Positions 8,064-17,913 of a DNA stretch of 64,000 nucleotides are shown here, piece after piece. This stretch comes from Flavihumibacter profundi (GTDB taxonomy: Bacteria > Bacteroidota > Bacteroidia > Chitinophagales > Chitinophagaceae), in NCBI RefSeq assembly GCF_020076305.1, contig NZ_JAIQXE010000001.1, positions 868,001 through 932,000 of the forward strand, in the 5' to 3' direction. The position numbers and the translations under genes were made by a program. The number at the start of each line of letters is the position of its first letter. Within the stretch, counting starts at the first letter, position 1. Below the pieces are notes generated by a model, which was given only the letters and a program-made list of their open reading frames with translations, had not been told where the DNA came from and ran no database searches.

Positions 8064-10829
8064 ATGAGAAAATTAAACTACCTTATCATGGGCCTGTTGC
8101 TGGCCGGTTCATTGCATGCACAAACTATTATTGTTAGCGGCCAGGTTGGCGATACGTCTGAAAGGAAGCCCCTCTTCAATGCAATTGTTTCAATATTAAC
8201 CAGGGATTCTATACTGCTAAAATATACAAGGACTGATGCTTCCGGCCACTTCCAGCTAACTGTTAATACTACCAAGCCCTTACTGCTAATGGTTTCCTAC
8301 CCGAAATTTGCTGATTTCCTCGATGAAATAAAACCTGATGGGAGCAGTTTGGATGTAGGTAAAATTAACCTTATTAAGAAATCGGTCCTGCTGGAAGAAG
8401 TAATTGTTTCCCAAAAAATCGGGGCGATAAGAATGCGTGGAGATACGCTGGAATTCAAGGCCGATAGCTTTGCAGTCCGGCAAGGCGCCAATGTTGAGGA
8501 ATTACTGAAGAAATTACCCGGATTGCAGGTTAATAAAAAAGGAGAAATCACCGCCCAGGGCGAAAAAGTCCAGAAGGTACTGGTAGATGGGGAAGAGTTT
8601 TTCAGTGATGACCCTGCCGTGGTTACGCAAAATTTACGGGCGGATGCCATAGATAAAGTGCAGGTATTTGATAAGAAAAGCGACCAGGCGGCATTTACAG
8701 GGGTCGATGATGGCGAAAAACAGAAAACTATTAACCTGCAGATGAAGGAAGACCGTAAGAAAGGCTATTTTGGCAAAGCTAAAATTGCTGGCGGATTACC
8801 TGGATATTTTGAGAATGAAGCCATGGCCAACCTGTTCAAGGGCAAACGAAAAATTGCAGCCTATGGCACAATGGCAAATACTGGTAAAGCCGGGCTGGAC
8901 TGGTCTGATAACAACAAATTCAGTGGAGGTGATAATGTGGAATTTAACGAGGAAGAAGGTTATTTCTATTCCTATAACGAAGGTGATGAGTTTAATACCT
9001 GGGGAGGGCGTTATAATGGTGAGGGTTTGCCAAAGGCCTGGACTGCAGGAGCCCACTACTCTAATAAATGGTTGGCTGACAAAAGAAACCTGAATGCCAA
9101 CTACCAATATTATAAACAGGATATTTTAAATGAAGGCACTAATATCACTCAATATATTTTGCCAGATACCCTATACTTTTCCAATCAGTTGCGAAAAACC
9201 AATACGCTTAACGACCGGCACCAGTTTAATGGCTTTTATGACGTAAAACTGGATTCATTATCCAGCCTGAAAGTAACGGCAAATGGCAGCCTGGCAAGCG
9301 CCAGGAATGAATCCCAGTTTATTACCAAATCCTTAAATGAGGACGGGCAACCGGTAAATGGCCAGTTAAGAGACCTGTTTTCAACAGGCGAAAAGCAACA
9401 ATCAAGTATATCCGCCATCTGGCGAAAGAAATTTGCCAGGAAAGGCCGTACAATTTCAATTGCCTTCGATCACAAGTACAGTAATAACCAGACGGATGGG
9501 CAATTAATGGCCATCAATAGTTATTACAACAGTGCCGGCCTTAATTTCAGGAACGATACGATAGACCAGAAAAAAGATAATTTCCAGCAAAGTAATATTT
9601 TTAACGGCAAGATTTCCTACACAGAACCTTTATCAAAGAAATGGTTTGTCGAAATAAATTACGGCTATAGAATTAACAATAGCAGCGCACTGAAAAGCTC
9701 CTATAACAAGGATCAAAATGGAAAATACCAGTCTTTGGATTCCATATACAGCAGTGATTATGCATATGATATTAATTCACAGAGTGGCGGCTTAAATTTC
9801 AGGTTTAACGGAGATAAAATTACCGCTTCCTTCGGTTCTAATTTATCCAACGCAAGCTATAAACAGACAGACCTTGAAAAGGATACAACCTACCGCTATA
9901 ATTTTGTAAACCTGTTTCCAAAAGCAAACATCCGCTTTAAAATGGGCGCCCAAAGGGGATTAAGGTTCAGTTATAACGGAAGTACCAGGCAGCCTACACT
10001 GCAGCAAATACAGCCTATTGCAGAAAACACAGACCCCTTGAATATACAGGTGGGTAATCCAAACCTTAAGCAGGAATTCAGGCATAATTTCAATGCTTTT
10101 TTCAACGATTATAAAGTGCTGACCAGCCGGAATATTTATTTGAATGGCGGAATGGACCTGGTTGAAAATGCAATCAGTGGAAATGATTTTGTTGATTCCG
10201 TAGGAAGAAGGGTTTACCAGTTTGTTAATGTAAATGGAAACATTAATTACTTCCTGTATGGTGGCTATTGGTTCCAGTTGAAGAAGCTGAAAGTTAATAT
10301 AAACTCCGGCCTGAATGCAAATGGTGGCAAGATCAATAATTTCATTAATGGAATTAAGAATACCAATACATACTATACCCTTGGTGGGAATTTAGGGGCT
10401 TACTATGATAAGGAAAAAAAGTTTTCAATGAATATCGAAACACGGCCATCATTTACCAATAGTAAATCATCTGTCCGGCCCGATATCATTACCAAATACT
10501 GGACTGTAGATAATGAGTTTTCCACAACTGTTCAGCTGCCCTATAAATTCGAAGTCAATTCTTCCTTAATGTATAACTGGCGTCAAAAAACTGATCTGTT
10601 TGGCAAGGATCGCAATATTTGGCTATGGAACGGCTGGCTGGGCAAAAAATTCTGGAAGAATGATGCCGGCGAACTTCGGTTTATCATGAACGATATATTA
10701 AACCAGAATGTTGGGTACCAGCGAAATGCTGCCAGCAATTTTGTTTCTGAAAATACCTACTTAACCTTAAAACGCTACTGGCTGCTGAGTTTTACCTGGA
10801 ACTTCAGCAAGAACCCCGGTGCAAAATAG
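8064..10829 (+). CDS. Outer-membrane beta-barrel receptor (TonB-receptor-like)
   Basis: A 921-aa outer-membrane protein. Residues 1-19 are a signal peptide (ending LHAQ), followed by a CarboxypepD_reg-like beta domain (about 25-105), a plug-like domain (LEEVIVSQKIG, GANVEELLKKLPGLQVN, VLVDGEEFFSDDPAV, about 110-230) and a long barrel ending SFTWNFSKNPGAK. Proteins of this type move or sense ligands at the outer membrane. It is not SusC: there is no SusC signature and no SusD gene nearby. A GLPGLI-family gene follows four bases after the stop, a common Bacteroidota pairing of unknown purpose. The substrate cannot be read from sequence. Confidence 0.9.
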   Translation: MRKLNYLIMGLLLAGSLHAQTIIVSGQVGDTSERKPLFNAIVSILTRDSILLKYTRTDASGHFQLTVNTTKPLLLMVSYPKFADFLDEIKPDGSSLDVGKINLIKKSVLLEEVIVSQKIGAIRMRGDTLEFKADSFAVRQGANVEELLKKLPGLQVNKKGEITAQGEKVQKVLVDGEEFFSDDPAVVTQNLRADAIDKVQVFDKKSDQAAFTGVDDGEKQKTINLQMKEDRKKGYFGKAKIAGGLPGYFENEAMANLFKGKRKIAAYGTMANTGKAGLDWSDNNKFSGGDNVEFNEEEGYFYSYNEGDEFNTWGGRYNGEGLPKAWTAGAHYSNKWLADKRNLNANYQYYKQDILNEGTNITQYILPDTLYFSNQLRKTNTLNDRHQFNGFYDVKLDSLSSLKVTANGSLASARNESQFITKSLNEDGQPVNGQLRDLFSTGEKQQSSISAIWRKKFARKGRTISIAFDHKYSNNQTDGQLMAINSYYNSAGLNFRNDTIDQKKDNFQQSNIFNGKISYTEPLSKKWFVEINYGYRINNSSALKSSYNKDQNGKYQSLDSIYSSDYAYDINSQSGGLNFRFNGDKITASFGSNLSNASYKQTDLEKDTTYRYNFVNLFPKANIRFKMGAQRGLRFSYNGSTRQPTLQQIQPIAENTDPLNIQVGNPNLKQEFRHNFNAFFNDYKVLTSRNIYLNGGMDLVENAISGNDFVDSVGRRVYQFVNVNGNINYFLYGGYWFQLKKLKVNINSGLNANGGKINNFINGIKNTNTYYTLGGNLGAYYDKEKKFSMNIETRPSFTNSKSSVRPDIITKYWTVDNEFSTTVQLPYKFEVNSSLMYNWRQKTDLFGKDRNIWLWNGWLGKKFWKNDAGELRFIMNDILNQNVGYQRNAASNFVSENTYLTLKRYWLLSFTWNFSKNPGAK

Positions 10830-10833
10830 TGCT

Positions 10834-11580
10834 ATGAAAAATATTCTGATACTTATTGCAGGTTTCTGCCTGGTTAGGCAAACCCAGGCACAGACTATTT
10901 TTATTAACAACGGTACAATTGAATATGAGCGGAAAATTAATGTTCACCGGCAGTTTGAATCAGAAAATAATGACGATAGCGAGTGGTTCAAGGATTTCCT
11001 GACCAAGCAGCCTAAGTTTCATACTTCCTATTTCCAGTTGTCCTTCAATAAAGACAAAGCAATATACCAGCCTGGCAAAGAAGCAGACGCTAAAATGGAG
11101 CCCTGGATGATTGGACCGGCTAAAGAAAATTCTGTGCTCACCGATTTCAACGGGCTTTTATTCACGAGCCGTAAAACTGTATTCGAACAAACATTTATTG
11201 TTGCTGACAGTACCAATCGCCTGCAATGGAAATTAAGTAGTGAAACCCGCACTATTGCCGGTTTTGAATGCCGGAAAGCAGTAACTGTAATTTGTGATTC
11301 CGTATATGTAGTCGCTTTTTACACAGAGGAAATCCCCGTTAGTGGTGGTCCAGAATCTTTTGGCGGATTACCGGGCATGATACTTGGATTAGCTGTACCG
11401 CGTTTATATTCAACCTGGTACGCAACAAAAGTTGAACTCAACCAGCCTCCGGCTTCAGTTTTTGCCATCAACGGTAAAGGAAAAAAAATCACAAGCCATG
11501 AACTTGCGCCAATGCTCACAAGTACGTTTAAGGATTGGGATAAACGCGGACAAAAATTCATCTGGTGGTCTATGTTATAA
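10834..11580 (+). CDS. GLPGLI family exported protein
   Basis: A 248-aa exported protein of the Bacteroidota-specific GLPGLI family (TIGR01200), named after its best-conserved motif, here GGLPGMILGL near residue 185. The N-terminus MKNILILIAGFCLVRQTQAQ is a signal peptide. I prefer the ATG at 10834 over a GTG at 10819 because it directly opens the signal peptide and lies four bases past the receptor stop codon, which implies translational coupling. The family has no known biochemical function but often accompanies outer-membrane receptors, as here. The C-terminus ends WDKRGQKFIWWSML. Confidence 0.88.
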   Translation: MKNILILIAGFCLVRQTQAQTIFINNGTIEYERKINVHRQFESENNDDSEWFKDFLTKQPKFHTSYFQLSFNKDKAIYQPGKEADAKMEPWMIGPAKENSVLTDFNGLLFTSRKTVFEQTFIVADSTNRLQWKLSSETRTIAGFECRKAVTVICDSVYVVAFYTEEIPVSGGPESFGGLPGMILGLAVPRLYSTWYATKVELNQPPASVFAINGKGKKITSHELAPMLTSTFKDWDKRGQKFIWWSML

Positions 11581-11607
11581 CTATATTTCACCCCGCCAGG
11601 GGTAGTT

Positions 11608-13452
11608 TTAGCGAAGGTTCAGGACCAGCATATTCATGGGACTTAGATGGAGGCTTTTTCCAAGCTGAAAATTTTTACCGGTCGGGATATCGCTGGCAGT
11701 TTTAAATTTGTTTAACCGTTCCCTGAATCGGGAAAGGTCAATGTCTTTTTCAGTATTATTGGTATTCATGATACACATAACAGTTTGCAACTGGTCGTAG
11801 CGGAAATAAACATAAACACCTTCTTCGGGGGCAAATTGCATCATTTTGCCTGTTTTGATGGCCGTAGAGGTTTTCCTGAATTGGGCTAAATTGCGAATGT
11901 GGTTAAAAATGGCATTTTCTTTTTGGGTGCGTCCTCCGGCTGTGAATTTATTTACCGTATCTCCTACCCAGCCTCCTTTGAAATCCAGCCTCACCCGGCC
12001 ATCAGGATTTGTAAAACCGGTCATTAGGTTTTCATCCCCGTAATACAATTGCGGCACACCACGAAATGTAAGTAACCAGGAAAGGGCTACCTTATATTTT
12101 GCTGTGTCTTCGTTTAATACTGAATAGAATCGCGGCAGGTCATGGTTACTAAGAAAAATCACTTCACGCATTGGGTTCTTATACAGGAAATCCTGTGCAG
12201 TAGTGGTATACAGTTTGTTTACACCGTCGGTCCACCCAAATGGTTTTGCCAAAGATTCCTGGATGCCATAAAACAATAGCTGGAAGTCTGTGGTAGCCGG
12301 CAAATTACTGTTAAATGACAGTTTCATTGTGTTCTCACAGAAAAAACTTTGGTTGGGCACACCATGCACCCAGGTTTCACCAAACAGGGAAATCCGGGGG
12401 TATTCCTCTAATAATGCCTTATTGCAGCGATTCATGAAAGCCAGGTCATTATAAATATAGGTATCTATCCGCCAGCCGTCGACCCTAAAGGTTTCCACGC
12501 TCCAGATGGCATTCTGGATCAGGAAATTGGCTACAAAGGGATTATTTTGGTTCAGGTCCGGCATCATAGGCGTAAACCAGCCATCAACCATTTTTTGCTT
12601 GTCTGTTTTTGCAGCATACGGATCAAAAAGAGCCTGGTCTTTATAATTGGTACCTGTATAAGTCGGCCATTCGTGCAGCCAGTCTTTCATTGGCTTGTCC
12701 TGCACAAAAAAATGGTATAAACCACAATGGTTATAGACTGCGTCCTGTATCAGTTTCATGCCTCTTTTGTGCAGGGCATTACCAAGCGCTATATAATCTT
12801 CGTTTGTACCTAACCGGGGATCAACTTTATAATGATCGGTAATCGCATAGCCATGCTCCGTCCTGTCCGGCATGTCGTTTTCCAGCACAGGGGTCATCCA
12901 AACTGTAGTTGCACCAAGATCCTGCAGGTAATCAAGATGGTTAATAATCCCTTTAATATCTCCCCCATGGCGGTTGAATATGGAATCCCGGTTCAAAGAC
13001 TGGTCCTTTAAACCTGGTATACGGTCATTGGATGGATCCCCATTGCTGAACCGGTCGGGCATCAGCAGGTATATCAGGTCTGAAGAAGTAACCCCCTGGG
13101 CGTAGGTTCTGCCCTTGCCTTCCTGTCTTACTTTCAGTAAATAATCTGATTTTACAAGTTTTGTGCCTTGTTTAAACTGTATGGCCAGCTTTCCGGGTTT
13201 TGTATTTGCCGAAATCAGCAAATCGAGGAATATGTAATTTGGATTTTCTGCTTTAGTTATTTTTTGCAGGGTAATGCCTTGGTATTTTGCAATACTGACC
13301 GTGCTTTTGCCAACATCCTTACCATGCACCATGATCTGCAACTTAGGATTCTTCATTCCGACCCACCAGTTTGTGGGATAAAATGAAAGTTCCTGGGCAA
13401 ATGTTTGGGAAAGCAAAAATATAGCGCATAAAACTGAACAGATCTGTTTCAT
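11608..13452 (-). CDS. Exported GH13 alpha-amylase, neopullulanase/cyclomaltodextrinase type
   Basis: Hydrolyses alpha-1,4-glucans or maltodextrins outside the inner membrane. At 614 aa it has a signal peptide (residues 1-19, ending TFAQ), an N-terminal beta domain of the Bacteroidota cyclomaltodextrinase type (about 22-108), and a GH13 barrel. Catalytic residues are visible as WRIDTYIY (nucleophile Asp330), LFGETWVHG (acid/base Glu359) and LSNHDLPRF (Asp438). This resembles SusA-type neopullulanases, but no SusCD genes are adjacent. It begins nine bases after the stop of the upstream MFS importer gene, so importer and amylase form an operon: degrade, then import. Confidence 0.92.
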   Translation of the reverse strand: MKQICSVLCAIFLLSQTFAQELSFYPTNWWVGMKNPKLQIMVHGKDVGKSTVSIAKYQGITLQKITKAENPNYIFLDLLISANTKPGKLAIQFKQGTKLVKSDYLLKVRQEGKGRTYAQGVTSSDLIYLLMPDRFSNGDPSNDRIPGLKDQSLNRDSIFNRHGGDIKGIINHLDYLQDLGATTVWMTPVLENDMPDRTEHGYAITDHYKVDPRLGTNEDYIALGNALHKRGMKLIQDAVYNHCGLYHFFVQDKPMKDWLHEWPTYTGTNYKDQALFDPYAAKTDKQKMVDGWFTPMMPDLNQNNPFVANFLIQNAIWSVETFRVDGWRIDTYIYNDLAFMNRCNKALLEEYPRISLFGETWVHGVPNQSFFCENTMKLSFNSNLPATTDFQLLFYGIQESLAKPFGWTDGVNKLYTTTAQDFLYKNPMREVIFLSNHDLPRFYSVLNEDTAKYKVALSWLLTFRGVPQLYYGDENLMTGFTNPDGRVRLDFKGGWVGDTVNKFTAGGRTQKENAIFNHIRNLAQFRKTSTAIKTGKMMQFAPEEGVYVYFRYDQLQTVMCIMNTNNTEKDIDLSRFRERLNKFKTASDIPTGKNFQLGKSLHLSPMNMLVLNLR

Positions 13453-13461
13453 CCCTTTTTA

Positions 13462-14868
13462 TTATCGGGTTACATTGATAAGTTTTTCCTGTTTGATTTT
13501 AACCCAGCCTTCATCATATACAAACAGGACACTTACTGCGGCGCATAACATGAAAAATCCTGCTAAGACAATGGCATAAACTGGTTCTCCATTGTAAATA
13601 TGTTTAACAATCCAGCCTCCAAATACACCGTTAACTATTTGTGGAAGGGTTATAAAAAAGTTGAAAATCCCCATATAAATCCCCAGTTTACCCGGAGGAA
13701 TAGAACTTGATAAAATAACATAGGGCATTGCAAGAATGCTTGCCCAGGCAAGGCCAACACCAACCATTGAAAATTTCAGCATGGAAGGGTCTTTAATAAA
13801 AAAAATGGAGATCAGTCCGATTCCGCCTGCTATTAAGGAGAAAGCATGCGTTAATTTCCTGCCGAAAGTCCGGGCTATAACTGGCAGGAATAATGCATAA
13901 ACCATTGCGATGAAATTATAGACACCAAAGGCGGAGCTCACTTTGTTTCCTGCTTCGTTATATTCTATTGATTTGGAATAATCCCCGCTTAAACCATAAA
14001 CGTGTGTTGCAACTGCATCTGTTGTAAATACCCACATACTAAAAAGTGCAAACCAGCTGAAAAATTGTACCAGCCCCAACTGCCTCATTGTTCTTGGCAT
14101 GTTTTTGAAATCCTTAAGTATCTCGGTAAGGCCGGCTTTTTCCTGGCTCCTGTCCTGTTTGCCATGATATAGTTCATATTCAGCTGGTGTATATTCATTT
14201 GAAAAGAAAATAGTTACCAAAATCGCTGATATGAAAACAGCTGCACCTATATAAAATGAATATTTGATATTATCAGCCACACCATTTGGACCGGCTTCCA
14301 TACTAAATCCAATTTGCGACAGCAATTCGGGGAGTATTGAACCTGCTACAGCCCCTAAGCCGATTAGAAATGTCTGGATACTGAATCCTAATGTACGCTG
14401 GCTATCGGAAAGATTATCTGCGACCAAAGCCCTGAAAGGTTCCATCGCGATATTAAATGAGGCATCCATTACCATTACCATTCCTGCCCCTATCCATAGT
14501 ACAGGTATTATACCAGCCAAAGTTCCGGAGTTTGGCAGGAATATAAGAGCAAGCGAGGAAAGTAAGGCCCCGGTTAAAAAATATGGTTTCCTTCTTCCCA
14601 TACGATTCCAGGTGCGGTCACTATAATGGCCAATGATCGGTTGGACAATCATGCCGACCAGAGGTGCTACAAGCCAGAACATTGGCAGGTTTTCAACATC
14701 AGCCCCGAATGAACGCAGGATCCTGCTTGTATTTCCATTTTGCAGTGCAAAACCAAACTGGATTCCCAGGAATCCGAAACTCATTGTAAAAATCTGGGCA
14801 ATAGTGAGTTTTGGCTTTGGGATTAAACCAGTCTTGTTGGAAGCGCCTGGAGACGGTGTTGCGGCCAT
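13462..14868 (-). CDS. MFS sugar transporter, SLC45/GPH-like (probable maltose/maltodextrin importer)
   Basis: A 468-aa major-facilitator protein with about 12 transmembrane helices. The loop SDRTWNRMGRRKPYFLTGA (about residues 83-101) is the signature of the SLC45/GPH branch, whose bacterial members in alpha-glucan loci carry maltose or related disaccharides. The gene is first in an operon with the GH13 amylase, and glgC lies just upstream on the same strand, which supports a maltose or maltodextrin substrate (inference). The start gives a short Pro/Ser-rich cytoplasmic tail (MAATPSPGASNK) before helix 1. Upstream is a heptad array that ends the glgC transcript. Confidence 0.85.
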   Translation of the reverse strand: MAATPSPGASNKTGLIPKPKLTIAQIFTMSFGFLGIQFGFALQNGNTSRILRSFGADVENLPMFWLVAPLVGMIVQPIIGHYSDRTWNRMGRRKPYFLTGALLSSLALIFLPNSGTLAGIIPVLWIGAGMVMVMDASFNIAMEPFRALVADNLSDSQRTLGFSIQTFLIGLGAVAGSILPELLSQIGFSMEAGPNGVADNIKYSFYIGAAVFISAILVTIFFSNEYTPAEYELYHGKQDRSQEKAGLTEILKDFKNMPRTMRQLGLVQFFSWFALFSMWVFTTDAVATHVYGLSGDYSKSIEYNEAGNKVSSAFGVYNFIAMVYALFLPVIARTFGRKLTHAFSLIAGGIGLISIFFIKDPSMLKFSMVGVGLAWASILAMPYVILSSSIPPGKLGIYMGIFNFFITLPQIVNGVFGGWIVKHIYNGEPVYAIVLAGFFMLCAAVSVLFVYDEGWVKIKQEKLINVTR

Positions 14869-14917
14869 AACAATCGTTGTTAAATGTGTATGAAAGACAC
14901 AGTATCTAAATTAAGGT

Positions 14918-14975
14918 AAAAAAAGTGAAAGGTGAAAGGGAAAAAATCTTTCACCTTTCACCTTTCACCTTTCAC
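14918..14975 (-). terminator. glgC terminator built from GTGAAAG heptads
   Basis: Read on the minus strand, four GTGAAAG units (14948-14975) are followed by ATTTTTTCC and then the complementary units CTTTCACCTTTCAC (14925-14938), giving a perfect 14-bp stem and a run of seven T. It lies 20 bases after the glgC stop and before the MFS gene. The same bases form a heptad repeat array on both strands. Confidence 0.8.
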
Positions 14976-14994
14976 TAACTGAAATTACTGTTGT

Positions 14995-16272
14995 TTAAAT
15001 AACAAACCCATTCGGTATGATAGCCCCTTTTTTTACAACCACAATTCCATCTTTTACAGTATAAAGGGCATGGTCGCAGTTTTCAAGGTGTGGCCCGCCA
15101 TTAATCCGTACATCATCACCTATGCGAACATTCTTATCCACTATGGCATTCTTAATATAGCAGCGGTCGCCAATTCCCAGTACCGGATGTCCTTGTGCCT
15201 TTGAAGAATTGATTTCAGATATGGTTTCAAAATAATCATTTCCCATCAGGTAACAGCTTACCACTGTGGTTCCGTGGCCAATCCTTGAACGTATTCCAAC
15301 TACTGTATTTTCAACCCGTGAAGCGTTTATAATAGAACCTTCCGCGATTACCGTTCTTTCCAGGGTAGAACCGCTGATTTTAGCAGGCGGAAGCATACGG
15401 GCCCTGGTATAAATGGCATTATTGTTATCGAACAGGTTAAAATCAGGAATATCTTCGGTCAAGCCAAGATTCGCTTCGAAAAAGGAATAGATATTTCCAA
15501 TATCAGTCCAGTATCCGTCATATTGGTAACTGCAAACTTTGTATTTATCAATAGATTCCGGGATGATTTCCTTACCGAAATCAGTGGCATCCTTTTTTTC
15601 ATTCTCCAGGAGGTCAAAAAGGAGTTTCCGGTTAAAAATATAAATACCCATTGAAGCCAGGTAATTCCTGCCATGCGCTTTCATTTCGGCTCCTGTATCA
15701 CTAACCCAGTCTGGCAACAATTCCTTTTTGGGCTTTTCGATGAAAGAGGAAATAAAGCCATCTGAAGTTTTCAGAATACCAAATTCAGGTGCTTCACGGT
15801 CTGCTACAGGTATTGTAGCGATGGAAATATCAGCACCGTTCTTTTTATGGTTATCCAGCATGGCACTAAAATCCATCTGGTACAACTGGTCCCCGGAAAG
15901 GATCAGTACATATTCACTGTCGAATGGGCCAATGTGGCGCAGGCTCTGGCGAACAGCATCGGCTGTACCCTGGAACCAGGTAGGATTGTCGGGTGTTTGT
16001 TCAGCGGCGAGGATATCTACAAAAGCCGAACTGAACGCACTAAAATGGTATGTGTTCTTGATATGCCTGTTCAGGGATGCAGAGTTAAACTGCGTAAGCA
16101 CAAACATCCTGCTTATGTTCGAATTGATACAGTTCGAAATGGGAATATCCACCAACCGGTATTTACCTGCAATAGGGACTGCTGGTTTGCTTCTGCTCGC
16201 AGTAAGGGGGTACAAACGGGTGCCTGCGCCACCTCCAAGAATTACGGCAAGAATCTCTTTACTTATTGACAT
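14995..16272 (-). CDS. glgC: Glucose-1-phosphate adenylyltransferase
   Basis: Makes ADP-glucose from ATP and glucose-1-phosphate, the committed step of glycogen synthesis. At 425 aa it has the pyrophosphorylase loop ILGGGAGTRLYPLT (residues 11-24), the substrate and allosteric region KPAVPIAGKYRLVDIPISN (29-47), LSGDQLYQMDF (about 129-139), FIEKPK near 180, and a C-terminal left-handed beta-helix ending KKGAIIPNGFVI. It starts 26 bases after the glgA stop, so glgA-glgC is an operon with glgA first. The transcript ends in the heptad terminator. Confidence 0.97.
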   Translation of the reverse strand: MSISKEILAVILGGGAGTRLYPLTASRSKPAVPIAGKYRLVDIPISNCINSNISRMFVLTQFNSASLNRHIKNTYHFSAFSSAFVDILAAEQTPDNPTWFQGTADAVRQSLRHIGPFDSEYVLILSGDQLYQMDFSAMLDNHKKNGADISIATIPVADREAPEFGILKTSDGFISSFIEKPKKELLPDWVSDTGAEMKAHGRNYLASMGIYIFNRKLLFDLLENEKKDATDFGKEIIPESIDKYKVCSYQYDGYWTDIGNIYSFFEANLGLTEDIPDFNLFDNNNAIYTRARMLPPAKISGSTLERTVIAEGSIINASRVENTVVGIRSRIGHGTTVVSCYLMGNDYFETISEINSSKAQGHPVLGIGDRCYIKNAIVDKNVRIGDDVRINGGPHLENCDHALYTVKDGIVVVKKGAIIPNGFVI

Positions 16273-16298
16273 ATATGTATGTTGGATTTATTGGTTTA

Positions 16299-17717
16299 TT
16301 AAGGTAATAAAGATTTGTACACATCTATGTATTGTTGGGCACTATTATCCCAACTAAAATCTTTTTGCATCAGTTGCTTCCTGATGGCATTGAAATAGAC
16401 TTTGTCTTCGTATAATTCAGTACCCCTGAATACAGCATTGGTGATATCCCCAACGCTGGCCTGGTTAAAGCAAATGCCATATCCGCCGGGTTCGCCAATA
16501 TCCTTAACCGTATCCCGCAGGCCACCTGTTCTGCGTACAACAGGAACAGTGCCATAACGCATCGCATACATCTGGTTAAGCCCGCAGGGCTCCACACGGC
16601 TGGGCATTAGCAAAAAATCTGCCCCGGCATACATTTTATGGCTTAATTTTTCATTGTAACCGATCCTGGCATTGTAATTCCCGGCCCAATATTCGCGCAT
16701 ATTATCCAACTCTCCTTCAATGTAAGGCTCCCCACTTCCAAGCACAAGGAAATTCATGCGTTGATTCATATAATATAATGAATCCCCTATTGCCTTCGGA
16801 AGTAGTTCGGCGGCTTTCTCACCGACAAGCCTGCCGATAAAAACAAAAAGCGGCTTTTCCTGGTTTAACCCAAATTCGGTACAAAGCGACTCTTTATTGG
16901 CCCTTTTGCCTTCAGGCAACGTGTTTATTGAAAAATGTTCGTCGAGATAGCTATCCGTTTCAGGATCCCACACTTTGGTATCAATTCCGTTTAATATACC
17001 TGCACATTTCCCTCTTTCATATTCAAAAAGGGCTTCCAGTCCATTGCTTTCTTCCCGCATTTCATGAAGGTAACTCCAACTTACAGTGGTTACCTTCCAT
17101 GCACTCCTGATGCCTGCTGCGAGTGGATTGATCATATTATTCCAGTCTAATACGCCCCATCTCCAGCCATCCCAATGCGGTATGTAATCGGACTTGCTCC
17201 AATCCAGCCAGCCCTGGTATTGTGCATTATGGATGGTCAGTACTGTCGGGATCTCCGCCAAATTCTGGTAAGGATAGCAATATTTGATCATGAAAGGAAT
17301 CAGCGCAGTATGGTGGTCATGGACATGAATGATATCCGGATGATGCTTCCAGGAAGCCACCCAGTCTACAACTGCAATTTGAAAAGAAATAAACCGTTCC
17401 GGGTCATCTTCATAGGAATAAATCCTTTCCCGATCGAGCAAGCCGTTAATATCAACCAGGTATAAATCAAAGCCAAGCGAATTCCTGGCTTCTTTGATAA
17501 TGGTATAGTCGAACCATGTATTTCCCAGGTAAGCACTGCCTTTGTGGACTACCTCCCATTTGTTGTCATACAGGAATTTGGTCCTGTACATGGGCATAAC
17601 CACTTTGGCTATATGCCCCGCCGCATTGAGGTATTTGGGCAGGGCACCAACTACATCCCCTAACCCGCCGGCTTTTGCGACCGGGTAGCATTCCGCTGAA
17701 ACATGAAGAATTTCCAT
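16299..17717 (-). CDS. glgA: Glycogen synthase (ADP-glucose type, GT5)
   Basis: Extends alpha-1,4-glucan chains with glucose from ADP-glucose. At 472 aa it shows the N-terminal ADP-binding motif KAGGLGDV (Lys15), the HDHHTALIPFM segment (about residues 133-143), and the C-terminal Rossmann region with SRVEPCGLNQMYAMRYGTVPVVRRTGG. The start MEILHVSAECYPVAKAGG is canonical. It is the first gene of the glgA-glgC operon. A weak -7-like TATATTGA lies about 20 bases upstream on the minus strand. It is divergent from the FHS importer gene at 17914. Confidence 0.97.
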   Translation of the reverse strand: MEILHVSAECYPVAKAGGLGDVVGALPKYLNAAGHIAKVVMPMYRTKFLYDNKWEVVHKGSAYLGNTWFDYTIIKEARNSLGFDLYLVDINGLLDRERIYSYEDDPERFISFQIAVVDWVASWKHHPDIIHVHDHHTALIPFMIKYCYPYQNLAEIPTVLTIHNAQYQGWLDWSKSDYIPHWDGWRWGVLDWNNMINPLAAGIRSAWKVTTVSWSYLHEMREESNGLEALFEYERGKCAGILNGIDTKVWDPETDSYLDEHFSINTLPEGKRANKESLCTEFGLNQEKPLFVFIGRLVGEKAAELLPKAIGDSLYYMNQRMNFLVLGSGEPYIEGELDNMREYWAGNYNARIGYNEKLSHKMYAGADFLLMPSRVEPCGLNQMYAMRYGTVPVVRRTGGLRDTVKDIGEPGGYGICFNQASVGDITNAVFRGTELYEDKVYFNAIRKQLMQKDFSWDNSAQQYIDVYKSLLP

Positions 17718-17913
17718 AGTTATAATTGCAATTCAATATAGCAAGAAAAAGCCGAGACAAGTATTACCCGTTAAAAAATTTCAGACAAATAAAATTCCTT
17801 CCTATTTTCACCAACTCGGGAAAGTTCATCAATGGTCGGGGAAGGCTGGTCAGCAATAGCAGCGCCTTTAATTTATCTGAGGTTTTCCGGGTAACTAAAA
17901 CTTAAGATTGCTT

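Noticed and set aside
8064-10829. SusC assignment of the receptor
   Set aside because: No SusD gene follows and the plug/barrel pattern fits the outer-membrane beta-barrel family paired with GLPGLI instead.
10819-10833. GTG start of the GLPGLI gene inside the receptor gene
   Set aside because: The ATG at 10834 opens a clean signal peptide and lies directly after the receptor stop.
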